A stretch of 34,537 bases of DNA. It comes from Anaerolineae bacterium (GTDB lineage Bacteria > Chloroflexota > Anaerolineae > J102). The notes under the pieces are model-generated. The model made no database searches. It saw nothing but the letters and a program-made list of their open reading frames with translations, and was not told the DNA's origin. Both the position numbers and the translations under genes were made by a program. The stretch lies in the NCBI GenBank assembly GCA_026991225.1, contig JALXCB010000181.1, positions 1 through 34,537 on the forward strand. Reading direction: 5' to 3'. How positions within the stretch are numbered: position 1 is the stretch's first letter; every line of letters begins with the position of its first letter. Positions 17,101 through 24,952 of the stretch are shown piece by piece.

Positions 17101-18243
17101 ATGCGCATCGGCATGTTCGCCAACGCTTATCTGCCCGTCATCAACGGCGTGGTGCGATCCATCATGCTCTATCGCCAGGGCTTGCTAAACGACTGCCATT
17201 TCGTGGGCGTATTCGTGCCCGACGCCCGCAACTACGAAGACGATCAGCCTTTCATCTTCCGCTATCCCGCCATTCCCCTGCCCACCCAGCTCAATTACTC
17301 CTTCCCGGTGGTCACCGCGCCTCACATCACCTGGATGGTCCCCCGCCTCAAGCTGGACATCGTCCACGCCCATCATCCCATCATCGTAGGTGTCGAGGCC
17401 CGGCGCTTCAGCGAGGAGTTGGACATTCCCCTGGTGTTCACCTTCCACACCATGTACCACGAATACACCCACTATTTCCTGGGGATGGACAACGAGATCG
17501 TGAAGCAGATCGTGCGGCGGGTGGTCAGGGATTACGCCAATCGGGCGGACTACATCATCGCCCCTTCGCCAGCGGTGGTGGACATGCTGCCCAGCTATGG
17601 GATTGACAAACCGGTCGAGATTTTGCCCACGCCCGTGGACCTGGACCAGTTCAAGTCGCGCGAAAAGCCCCCGCTCAGCGACCCCGACCGCATTCGGCTG
17701 ATTTACGTGGGCCGCGTGGCCAAAGAGAAGAATCTGGATTTCCTGTTGCGGGTGTTCAAGCGGGTGGCCGAGCAGGATGATCGCATCGAGCTTATGGTGG
17801 TGGGGGGCGGCCCCAGCCTGGGGGATTTGAAGAAGCTGGCCGAGCAACTGGGCGTCGCCCATCGCATCGAATTCACCGACATGGTGCCCTTCACCCAGGT
17901 GGTGGACGAGCTGAACCAGGCCGATCTGTTCGTTTTCTCCTCTGTCACCGAAACCCAGGGCCTAGTGGTGCTGGAAGCCATGGCCGCGGGCCTGCCCCTG
18001 GTCCTGGTCGAATCCAAAGCCCTGCTCCATTTCGTCAATCCCGGCAAGGATTGCGTCGTCGTGAAGGAAGATGAGGCAGAGATGGCCGCGGCCATCCTGG
18101 CGCTGGTCCATGACCCCGACCGGCTGCGGGCCATGGGCCGGGCCGCCCGTCAGAATGCAGAAAAATACAGCATCCCGGCCCTCACCTCCCGATTGGTGGA
18201 CGTGTATCAGCGGGCCATCGACATTCACTTCTCCCAGACCTGA
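17101..18243 (+). CDS. GT4 glycosyltransferase, diacylglycerol glucosyltransferase-like
   Basis: 380 aa from ATG 17101, with AAAGGAG as SD seven nt upstream. GT-B fold, retaining GT4 family: the N-terminal domain has FANAYLPVINGVVRS and the acceptor-side DIVHAHHP and FTFHTMYHEY motifs. The C-terminal nucleotide-sugar domain has YVGRVAKEKN and the EX7E pair E284/E292 (ETQGLVVLEAM). The N-terminal motifs recall 1,2-diacylglycerol 3-glucosyltransferases, so a membrane glycolipid product is plausible, but other acceptors cannot be excluded. It is a soluble, membrane-associated enzyme. cinA follows after 10 nt, with both inside one inverted repeat pair. Confidence 0.88.
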   Translation: MRIGMFANAYLPVINGVVRSIMLYRQGLLNDCHFVGVFVPDARNYEDDQPFIFRYPAIPLPTQLNYSFPVVTAPHITWMVPRLKLDIVHAHHPIIVGVEARRFSEELDIPLVFTFHTMYHEYTHYFLGMDNEIVKQIVRRVVRDYANRADYIIAPSPAVVDMLPSYGIDKPVEILPTPVDLDQFKSREKPPLSDPDRIRLIYVGRVAKEKNLDFLLRVFKRVAEQDDRIELMVVGGGPSLGDLKKLAEQLGVAHRIEFTDMVPFTQVVDELNQADLFVFSSVTETQGLVVLEAMAAGLPLVLVESKALLHFVNPGKDCVVVKEDEAEMAAAILALVHDPDRLRAMGRAARQNAEKYSIPALTSRLVDVYQRAIDIHFSQT

Positions 18244-18253
18244 CATCCATTTC

Positions 18254-19501
18254 ATGAACGCAGAAATCATCACCACCGGCACCGAACTCCTCCTGGGCGA
18301 GATCGTCGACACCAACGCCCCCTTCATCGCCCGCCAACTGCGCAGCATCGGCGTCAATCTTTTCTGCAAGATCACCGTGGGGGATAACCGTGAACGCCTG
18401 GCCAAAGCCATCCACCAGGCCCTGGCCCGTTCCGACGCGGTTATCATCACCGGCGGCTTAGGCCCCACCGTGGACGATATCACCCGCGAGGCTGTGTCCG
18501 ACGCCACCGGGCGGCCCCTGGAGCTGCGGGAGGAGATCGTCGATCATCTCAAGGCGTTCTTCGCCCGTCGCGGGCGTTCCTTCACCGAGAACAACCTGCG
18601 CCAGGCCTATCTGCCCCAGGGCGCGATCATGCTGCCCAATCCTATCGGCACCGCGCCCGGCTTCATCGTCGAGGTGGATGGCAAGGCGGTCATCACCATG
18701 CCCGGTGTGCCGCGGGAGATGGAGCGCATGATGACCGAGCAGGTCATTCCCTATTTGCAGAACAAGATGGATGAGCAGGCCGTGATCGTGGCTCGCATCA
18801 TCCACACCGCGGGCGTCGGCGAGAGCGTCATCGACCAGCGCATCGGCGATCTCATGCGCTTCAGCAACCCTACCGTGGGGCTGGCCGCCCACCTGGGCCA
18901 GGTGGACGTGCGGATCACGGCCCGAGCCCGCACCGAGGAGGAGGCTCGGGCGTTGATTGCGCCTATCGAGACCGAGATTCGGGAAAAATTGGCTCCTTGG
19001 GTCTATGGCGCGGACGAAGAGACCCTGGACGGGGTCATCGTCCGCTGGCTGCGGGACCACGACGCCACCCTGGCCATCATGGAGACGAACACCCGCGGCG
19101 CCATCCTGGCGAAATTCCCCGAGCCCGATCGGGACGCGCTGGCGGGCCATTTTCTGGATATCACGGGGCTGGCAGGGTGTGAAGATTGCCGAGACTTCAC
19201 CGAGGCCAACGCCCGCGTCGCGGCCGAAACAGTGCGCACCCTCACCCATGCCGATTTCGCCCTGGTCGTGATGGGACCCTCCGATCCCGACCTGGGTTTC
19301 TGGGCCGATCACCGGGGCGAGACCTGGCTGGCCCTCGCTTTCGACCAGGGAACCCTCACCAAACGACTGGAAGCGGCTGGAAGCGATGATTTTACCCGCA
19401 ACTGGCTGGCCACCAACGCCCTGGCCTGGGCGCTGCGTCGGCTGGGGGAGATGGATGATCGTTCGGTGAGCCAGGAAACAGGTAGACCAGTGAATCAGTA
19501 A
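18254..19501 (+). CDS. cinA: CinA-like protein with an altered PncC-type C-terminal domain
   Basis: 415 aa from ATG 18254. The N-terminal MoaB/CinA domain is intact: TTGTELLLGEIVDTNA (7-22), ITGGLGPTVDDITREA (65-80), GTAPGF (132-137), MPGVPREM (149-156). In active CinA the C-terminal PncC domain deamidates nicotinamide mononucleotide and carries a Ser in an AES-x-TGG loop. Here the equivalent is METNTRGAILA (276-286), lacking that Ser and the Gly pair, so NMN deamidase activity is doubtful while the N-terminal ADP-ribose pyrophosphatase role may persist. The last codons (QETGRPVNQ) and the TAA are supplied by the word array at 19478, so the end of the gene was captured from a repeat. Confidence 0.88.
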   Translation: MNAEIITTGTELLLGEIVDTNAPFIARQLRSIGVNLFCKITVGDNRERLAKAIHQALARSDAVIITGGLGPTVDDITREAVSDATGRPLELREEIVDHLKAFFARRGRSFTENNLRQAYLPQGAIMLPNPIGTAPGFIVEVDGKAVITMPGVPREMERMMTEQVIPYLQNKMDEQAVIVARIIHTAGVGESVIDQRIGDLMRFSNPTVGLAAHLGQVDVRITARARTEEEARALIAPIETEIREKLAPWVYGADEETLDGVIVRWLRDHDATLAIMETNTRGAILAKFPEPDRDALAGHFLDITGLAGCEDCRDFTEANARVAAETVRTLTHADFALVVMGPSDPDLGFWADHRGETWLALAFDQGTLTKRLEAAGSDDFTRNWLATNALAWALRRLGEMDDRSVSQETGRPVNQ

Positions 19502-19543
19502 ACCCGGGAAACCAGGAAACCAGTAGACCGGGAAACCGGGACA
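19478..19543 (+). repeat. CCAGGAAACCAGTAGACC word array
   Basis: Units GGAAACC, AGTAGACC and CAGTAAACC. Contains the exact inverse of 17033-17051. It starts within the coding end of cinA and runs to the ATG of the decayed gene at 19544. Confidence 0.85.
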
Positions 19544-20009
19544 ATGAGCCTGCTGCTTCTCTTTATCGATGGCATCGTAATAGGGCCCACACAGCTTCCA
19601 ATCCCTTTGCCACAGCCTCGCTCCCCACGTTCACCGAACCGGCGGAGGGCAGGTTGGTGCAGGGGATCAGGCGGGCCGCAACCTGGGCCGGCCGCTGATA
19701 ACCCACGACCTCGTTCTCTATGAGACCTTCCTGCCCGACCTGGTGGGGCACAGGCAGTTGCCCTGGCCGCCCGAAAAGGCGTTGCAGCGGTTGGACGGCC
19801 TCCAGCGCGGCGTGCTGGACGTCCTGCCCGCGGACGCCACCCTGCTCGTCACCTCCGACCACAGCAATCTGGAGGACATGAGCACCCACGCCCACACCTA
19901 CAACCCCGTTCCCCTCATCATCTACGGGCCCGACGCTCCCGCCTTCGCCGACGTCACCGACCTCACCGGCGTCACCCCGGCCATTCTCGACGCGCTTCGC
20001 CCCCACTGA
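19544..20009 (+). pseudogene. Decayed alkaline-phosphatase-superfamily metalloenzyme gene
   Basis: A frame from ATG 19544 encodes MSLLLLFIDGI...IGP, a metal-site start (FIDG) typical of the superfamily. The reading then shifts: NPFATASLPTFT is in another frame (about 19600-19640). The C-terminal part (THDLVLYETFLPDLVGHR, then LLVTSDHSNLEDMSTHAHT...VPLIIYGPDAP) is in a third, ending at TGA 20009. The SDHxNxED and HT motifs are the C-terminal metal ligands. Intact relatives are about 300 aa; here about half, including the central ligands, is missing. Two frameshifts and an internal deletion make it non-functional, unless the C-terminal piece from GTG 19743 is expressed. Confidence 0.75.
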
Positions 20010-20039
20010 TTACTGTTCACTACTTACTGATTACTGACT
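20010..20039 (+). repeat. TTACTGATTACTG word array
   Basis: TTACTG, TTCACTAC, TTACTGATTACTG units fill the whole gap between the pseudogene and the DUF84 gene and stop two nt before its ATG. There is no SD. Confidence 0.6.
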
Positions 20040-20041
20040 CC

Positions 20042-20620
20042 ATGTCCATCCCTCCCAATCCGCTCATCGCCGTGGGCTCGTTGAACAAGCCCAAGCTGGA
20101 AGCCACGCGGCTGGCCCTGCTGCCCGTCTGGCCCGAGGCGACCATCGCGCCCGTGCAGGTCCCGTCCGGGGTGGATGATCAGCCCTGGGGGATGGAGGCC
20201 GCCATTCGGGGCGCACTGAACCGGGCCCGGGCCGCGCAGAAAGCCCTGGAGGCCGACCTGGGCGTGGGCCTGGAGGGGAGCGTGGAGGAGGGACCGGCTG
20301 GCATCCTGCTTCTGACGGGTTGGAGCGCCATCGTCACCGCGGACGGGCGCTGGAGCATTGGCGGCGGCGCCCGCACGCCCCTGCCGCCCGAACTGGCGGC
20401 GATGCTGCGTTCGGGCATGGAACTGGGCCCGGCCATCGATCAATGGCTGGGCCGGCAGGGCGTGCGGCATCAGGAGGGCACGGTGGGCGTGCTCACCGGC
20501 GGGCGATTGACCCGGGCCGAATCCTTCGCCAATACGCTGATCCACGCCCTCGCCGCCATTCTTCATCCCGATTGGTACGAATCCTGGCGAGGATTTTCCG
20601 ATTCCAGCTTTTTGACTTAA
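20042..20620 (+). CDS. Non-canonical purine NTP phosphatase, DUF84/YjjX family
   Basis: 192 aa from ATG 20042. The N-terminus VGSLNKPKLEATRLAL is the conserved substrate-binding start of the family, followed by VPSGVDDQPWG, GLEGSVEE (metal-binding acidic residue) and the HQEGTVGVLTGGRLTR signature near the C-terminus. Relatives hydrolyse inosine/xanthosine triphosphates and so keep damaged purines out of RNA and DNA. Length is normal. No SD is present; a word array precedes the start. The last two codons run into an AT-rich spacer that leads to the LCP genes. Confidence 0.85.
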   Translation: MSIPPNPLIAVGSLNKPKLEATRLALLPVWPEATIAPVQVPSGVDDQPWGMEAAIRGALNRARAAQKALEADLGVGLEGSVEEGPAGILLLTGWSAIVTADGRWSIGGGARTPLPPELAAMLRSGMELGPAIDQWLGRQGVRHQEGTVGVLTGGRLTRAESFANTLIHALAAILHPDWYESWRGFSDSSFLT

Positions 20621-20681
20621 AATACTGCTACTTCACATACCACACGCTTATCCCCCTTCCCCCATTCCTGTGTGTGACCTC

Positions 20682-21971
20682 ATGAAAAAGCTACTCCCCC
20701 TGATCTTGTCATTGGTGACCTCGGTTTGGTTGGCGGGTTGCTCTCAGAACGTTTTGAGGAATTCGGAACTTGAGGTGACGCCCGCGTTGACGCCCATCCT
20801 GCTGGAGAGCCCCATCGCGGGGTCGGAAAGTGGGGCTGCGTCCGCCCCTGCGGAATCCAGCCCTGCCATTGCTGGCGCGTCCGAGAGCGACCGCACGCCT
20901 ATCCTAATCCAAGTGCCGCGTGCACCCGTTGTAGCGGCGATGACAACCCCGGTCGCACCGCAGCACACGACCACCATTCCCTCCTCACAGAACCAGGCGG
21001 CCCCCATCCCTCCGGCCGAGCCTTCCCCCGCCGCGATAGAGACGGTCGGGCCTGTGGACGCTCCCACCGCGTCGCTTCCCGCGTCTGGGGAGACGCCCAC
21101 GCCCGAGGAGGTGTCTCAGGGCGCGCCCGTCTCGCTGGATGACACCCTCAACATTCTGGTGGTGGGCTCGGATGAGCGCAGACCGGGCCAGCCCTGGCGT
21201 TCCGATGTGATCATGGTCGTGGCTGTGGATTTCGCGCATCGGCAGGTGGGCGTCGTCTCCTTCCCCCGCGACCTCTACGTCGACATCCCCACCGTGGGCA
21301 AGAATCGCATCAACACCGCCACCTTCTTCGGCGGCGTCAACAACTACAAAAATGGCGGGGATATCGGCTTGCTGAAGGACACGCTGGCCCAGAATTTCGG
21401 CATTCGCATCGACCATTACGTGAAATTCAATTTCGAGACCTTCAAGGATATCATCGACGCCTTGGGCGGCATTGATATCGTGGTGGATTGCCCCATCACA
21501 GGTAAATTTCCGGTGGAGGAGGGGAGCAAGCAGTTGAAATGGCAGACATTGCAACCGGGCAAGTATCACATGGATGGTGAGTTCGCGTTGCGCTATGTGC
21601 GCGAGCGCAAGACCACGAGCGATGTGGATCGCAACCGCCGCCAGCAGCGGGTGCTCATCGCCATGCGCAAGCGGGCGCAGGAGGTGAATATCCTGCCCAG
21701 GATTCCCGCCCTCTATCAAGCCATGCGCGACAATATCGAAACCGATCTGGGGCTGACCGATATCGTGGGCCTCGCCCGATTGGGTCTGCAAATTGCGCCC
21801 AAAGACGTCCACGGCTTCAATATCGGCTACAAGCAGGTGAAAAGCTGGCAAACGCCGGGCGGGGCCATGGTGTTGGTTCCCAACATGGAGAAGATCAACG
21901 AGGGGATTCGCACCCTGTTCACCAAACCAAGCATCCTCAAGAATCCGGAGAAGCCGGCCAGTTGCCGGTAG
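20682..21971 (+). CDS. LCP-family (LytR-CpsA-Psr) lipoprotein, first of a tandem pair
   Basis: 429 aa from ATG 20682, chosen because it places the hydrophobic core directly and a lipobox (LAGC, C20). A low-complexity Ala/Pro/Ser linker (about 35-150) precedes the LCP domain (about 155-330): NILVVGSDERR, SDVIMVV, VVSFPRDLYVDIP, RINTA, then the ALRYVRERK-type Arg cluster and DVDRNRRQQR. LCP enzymes transfer polyprenyl-phosphate-linked glycopolymers to peptidoglycan or other envelope acceptors. Membrane-anchored with the domain outside. Only 18 nt separate it from the second LCP gene, so they form an operon. The AT-rich gap before it may hold a promoter, but none is convincing. Confidence 0.92.
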   Translation: MKKLLPLILSLVTSVWLAGCSQNVLRNSELEVTPALTPILLESPIAGSESGAASAPAESSPAIAGASESDRTPILIQVPRAPVVAAMTTPVAPQHTTTIPSSQNQAAPIPPAEPSPAAIETVGPVDAPTASLPASGETPTPEEVSQGAPVSLDDTLNILVVGSDERRPGQPWRSDVIMVVAVDFAHRQVGVVSFPRDLYVDIPTVGKNRINTATFFGGVNNYKNGGDIGLLKDTLAQNFGIRIDHYVKFNFETFKDIIDALGGIDIVVDCPITGKFPVEEGSKQLKWQTLQPGKYHMDGEFALRYVRERKTTSDVDRNRRQQRVLIAMRKRAQEVNILPRIPALYQAMRDNIETDLGLTDIVGLARLGLQIAPKDVHGFNIGYKQVKSWQTPGGAMVLVPNMEKINEGIRTLFTKPSILKNPEKPASCR

Positions 21972-21989
21972 ACTGGCTCTGTCACCGAT

Positions 21990-23330
21990 ATGCGTAGCAG
22001 ATTCGTCCTGGGCTGCATCCTTCTCACACTGATCCTGCTGGCGCTGGCCGGGTGTGGCGCGTTGCGCGGGCCCACACCGACGCCCACACAGCCTCTTCCC
22101 ACCCTGGCGCTGTCCGCTTTGCAGACCGATACGCCCACGCCCGTTCCTACCGCCACCTTCACGGCCGCACCCACAGCGACGCCAACCTCCACGGCCACGC
22201 CGCTTCCCACGCAGACCCCAGCGCCCAATCCATCGCCCGAGCTGACGGTTCCCCGCGTCGTCTCCCCCACGTCGACCTCCACCCCGACGCCCGCTTCCAC
22301 CGCCACCTTTACGCCCGCGCCCACGGTTGCGGCCGAGGATGCCGTGGCGGGCGTGGGGAATCTCGACCTGACGCCCACCTCCTCCGTCTGCATCCTAGAC
22401 CCCGAGTGCATTCCCACCCCCGCCCCTCCGGTGGAACGCCTGCAAAACACCGAGAACATCTTGCTTTTGGGCACAGACCGCCGCGAGGGATGGTCCAACT
22501 GGCGGACGGACACCATCATGCTGGTGGCGATTGACCATGAGACGAATCAGATCGCGGTCATCTCCATCCCTCGCGATCTCTACGTCTATCATCCCACCTT
22601 TGGCCGTCGGCGCATCAATACCTTTGATTATCTGGGCGAGTCGCACGGATATCCGGGCGGCGGTTTTCAGGTGATGAAGGAGATCTTCGAGTACAATTTC
22701 GGCGTGCCCATCCATCATTACGTGCGGGCGCATCGGGGCGCATTCGTGGAATTCGTGGATGCGGTCGGAGGCGTCGATGTCACCCTGGATTGCGATCTGT
22801 GGGAAATATCGCCTGATCCCAGCGGCAATGGCTACAAGGTGCTCTATCTGCCCGCGGGCACGCATCATCTGGATGGCGAGACCGCGCTGGCCTTCGCCAC
22901 CTATCGCTACCGCACCGCGGACTGGGGTCGGGCCCGGCGGCAGCAGATGGTGCTGGCCGCGCTCAAGAACCAGGCCGCGCAATTGGGGCTTCTGGCCAAA
23001 GCGCCGCAGATATGGGATATCATCAAACGCAATGTGAGTTCTGACCTGGGTTTCACCGATATGCTGCGTTACGCCACGCTTGGGCTGGATATCAACATGA
23101 GTGACATCCACTCGCACGTGCTGAGCGGTCGGGAATTGCAACTGGTGAAGCTGCCCAGTGGTGCGGAAATCCTGATTCCTCGCGAGGAGGGAGTCATTCA
23201 GGACGTGCTGGAAAATATCTTCCTCTACGTTCCCATCAGCGTGCAGGGAACCCACGCCAAGGGCTGTCCCCCGCCGCCCGCCTGGGCTCCCGACTATCTC
23301 GCCTCGCTCACGCCCACGCCCCAGCCATGA
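21990..23330 (+). CDS. LCP-family lipoprotein, second of the pair
   Basis: 446 aa from ATG 21990 with lipobox LAGC (C22). A long Thr-Pro-rich linker (about 28-150, many TPTP and TATFT units) spans the wall. The LCP domain begins near residue 157: NILLLGTDRREG, TDTIMLVAIDH, ISIPRDLYV, RRINTFDY, and later ALAFATYRYR and GRARRQQ. Its linker and central loop differ from those of the first LCP protein, so the pair arose from an old duplication or recruits different substrates. The stop overlaps the next start (ATGA), coupling it to the HAD gene. Confidence 0.92.
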   Translation: MRSRFVLGCILLTLILLALAGCGALRGPTPTPTQPLPTLALSALQTDTPTPVPTATFTAAPTATPTSTATPLPTQTPAPNPSPELTVPRVVSPTSTSTPTPASTATFTPAPTVAAEDAVAGVGNLDLTPTSSVCILDPECIPTPAPPVERLQNTENILLLGTDRREGWSNWRTDTIMLVAIDHETNQIAVISIPRDLYVYHPTFGRRRINTFDYLGESHGYPGGGFQVMKEIFEYNFGVPIHHYVRAHRGAFVEFVDAVGGVDVTLDCDLWEISPDPSGNGYKVLYLPAGTHHLDGETALAFATYRYRTADWGRARRQQMVLAALKNQAAQLGLLAKAPQIWDIIKRNVSSDLGFTDMLRYATLGLDINMSDIHSHVLSGRELQLVKLPSGAEILIPREEGVIQDVLENIFLYVPISVQGTHAKGCPPPPAWAPDYLASLTPTPQP

Positions 23331-24124
23331 TCAAGCTGATTGCCGCGGACCTGGATGGAACGCTGGTGGACCGCCAGGGGCATATCGATGAGGTCGAGAT
23401 AGAGGCGTTGCGCCGCGCCCGCGACCTGGGCGTGCAGGTGGTCATCGCCACCGGGCGCATGCCCACCATCATCGATCACTTTCTCGACCGCCTGGATGTG
23501 CGGCCCGAAGACCCGGTGGTGGGCGCACAGGGCGGCGTCATCGCCCGCAGAGATGGCCGCATCCTGCGCGTGCTCACCATCCCTCGCGACGTGGCGGAGC
23601 AGGGCGCGGCCATCGCCCGCGAGTTCGGAGCCGTGCCCGTGTTTTACACTCCCAACGACATCGTGATGGAGCGGGTGGCGTTCTCGCCCGAGCAGGATGT
23701 CTTCTGGTTGGGCAAAGGGCTTCGTTATGATCCGGATGCGCTCTCGCATCTGGATGATGATCTCGTCAAAATCCTGGCGGTGCACACCGACCCCGGAGCG
23801 GTTCCCGAGCTGCTGGCCGCCTTTCGGCAGGCTCTGGGCGACCGGGCCGACGTGGTGCGGTCCCACCACTGGTTTGTGGAGGCGGTGAACAAGGAGGCGA
23901 ACAAGGGCGCGGCCATCGCCTGGATCGCACAGCAAATGGGCGTCGACCGGGAGGAGGTGCTGGCTATTGGGGATGCGGACAATGATGTGAGCATGTTGCG
24001 CTGGGCGGGCGTGGGCGTCGCGCCCGGGGATGCGGCGCCCGAGGCCCGGGCCGCGGCCGATTGGATCGCGCCGCCCCTGGGCCAGCACCCCGTCGCCGCC
24101 GCACTGGCGCGGTTTCTGCTATGA
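23327..24124 (+). CDS. Cof-type HAD phosphatase
   Basis: 265 aa. HAD motif I is AADLDGTLVD with nucleophile D8 and acid D10; motif II is the VIATGRMP region; motif III Lys is in NKGAAIAWIAQ; motif IV is GDADNDVSMLRWAG. The C2-type cap between motifs II and III is typical of the Cof subfamily, which dephosphorylates sugar phosphates, pyridoxal phosphate or similar small molecules. Translational coupling to the LCP pair hints at a role in envelope-sugar or polyprenyl-phosphate metabolism, but the substrate cannot be read. Its last codons and stop are part of a 16-bp sequence duplicated 154 nt downstream. Confidence 0.9.
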   Translation: MIKLIAADLDGTLVDRQGHIDEVEIEALRRARDLGVQVVIATGRMPTIIDHFLDRLDVRPEDPVVGAQGGVIARRDGRILRVLTIPRDVAEQGAAIAREFGAVPVFYTPNDIVMERVAFSPEQDVFWLGKGLRYDPDALSHLDDDLVKILAVHTDPGAVPELLAAFRQALGDRADVVRSHHWFVEAVNKEANKGAAIAWIAQQMGVDREEVLAIGDADNDVSMLRWAGVGVAPGDAAPEARAAADWIAPPLGQHPVAAALARFLL

Positions 24125-24285
24125 AAATAGAGCCACGAAGGCGCGAAGGAAAGCGAAGGCACGAAGAAAAAAGACTGAAGACTAAAGATTATCTGCGGAA
24201 ATCAGCGTTGCATCTGCGTCATCTGCGTTCTCATTTTCATCGGTATCGGCGAGCCGTCGCTCGGGACGCCTGCTATGAAAATAGA
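24116..24285 (+). repeat. Word repeat between two copies of a 16-bp direct repeat
   Basis: CTGCTATGAAAATAGA occurs at 24116-24131 and again at 24270-24285. Between them are CACGAAGGCGCGAAGG-type words (24132-24170) and ATCTGCGTCATCTGCG-type words (24190-24230). The first copy includes the HAD stop codon. It forms the first half of the 357-nt gene-free stretch 24125-24481. Confidence 0.75.
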
Positions 24286-24299
24286 ATGATCGCTGGTTG

Positions 24300-24440
24300 C
24301 GGAAGGATCGCCAGGCCGACGTTGGGCGAGTCTGCAACGGGCGTGATGCGTGAAACCGTGAAACCGTGAAACGTGAGGTCGCCACGCATCACGCATTACG
24401 CATAACGTGCTTGGCTTCCCGCGTCGCCCTGGCCGCGAGG
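24300..24440 (+). repeat. Interspersed repeat R1, copy C
   Basis: CGACGTTGGGCGAGTCTG head, GCGTGATGCGTG (24341-24352) and CACGCATCACGC (24383-24394) as a perfect 12-bp stem, the GTGAGGTCGC spacer, and the ACGTGCTTGGCTTCC tail shared with the 6.8-kb copy. It lies between the convergent HAD and rnhA genes. Confidence 0.85.
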
Positions 24441-24481
24441 CGCTTTCGTTTGTATCGGCATTCGCCGCTGCTAGCCGAGTG

Positions 24482-24952
24482 CTAGCCGAGATCGGGCGGG
24501 GCGGATTTGGCTTTTGTGCGCGCGGCCTCGGTCGCCAGCCGGTCCACCCGCTCATTCTCCTCATGCCCGGCGTGCCCCTTCACCCACTCCCAACGCACGT
24601 CGTGGAGTTTCATGGCCTCCAACAATTCCCGCCACAGGTCCTGGTTTTTGACGGGCTTTTTGCTGGCCGTGCGCCAGCCATTGCGTCGCCAGTTATGAAT
24701 CCATTGGGTGATGCCCTTGCGCAGGTATTGGGAATCCGTGTGGATGACGACCCTGCACGGCTTTTTCAACGCCTTCAGCCCCTCGATGGCCGCGCGTAGC
24801 TCCATGCGGTTGTTCGTCGTTCGGCTGGCCGCACCCGTCAGCTCCTTCTCATGCTCGTTCCAGCGCAGCAACGCGGCCCAACCTCCGGGCCCGGGATTGC
24901 CCAGGCAGGCGCCATCGGTGTAGATGTGGACGGTCGGTTTCGCTGGGCTCAA
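24482..24952 (-). CDS. rnhA: Ribonuclease HI
   Basis: 156 aa when read from TTG at 24952, which overlaps the stop of the upstream MBL gene and has GGGAG at a suitable distance. It removes RNA from RNA/DNA hybrids. The catalytic residues D13, E51, D73, H127 and D137 fall exactly three positions after those of E. coli RNase HI (D10, E48, D70, H124, D134), so the enzyme should be active. Motifs: [41 protein letters not shown] longer in-frame start would add a stretch coded inside the MBL gene and is rejected. A tandem 11-bp duplication (TGCTAGCCGAG, 24469-24490) covers the stop codon. Confidence 0.95.
   Translation of the reverse strand: MSPAKPTVHIYTDGACLGNPGPGGWAALLRWNEHEKELTGAASRTTNNRMELRAAIEGLKALKKPCRVVIHTDSQYLRKGITQWIHNWRRNGWRTASKKPVKNQDLWRELLEAMKLHDVRWEWVKGHAGHEENERVDRLATEAARTKAKSAPPDLG

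Noticed and set aside
24132-24240. CACGAAGG/ATCTGCG words considered as a CRISPR array
   Set aside because: Units are 7-9 nt and degenerate, with no constant 23-40 nt repeat, no regular spacers and no cas genes.
24469-24490. Tandem TGCTAGCCGAG duplication at the rnhA stop as a mobile-element scar
   Set aside because: It is only two 11-bp units with nothing between them; simple slippage explains it.
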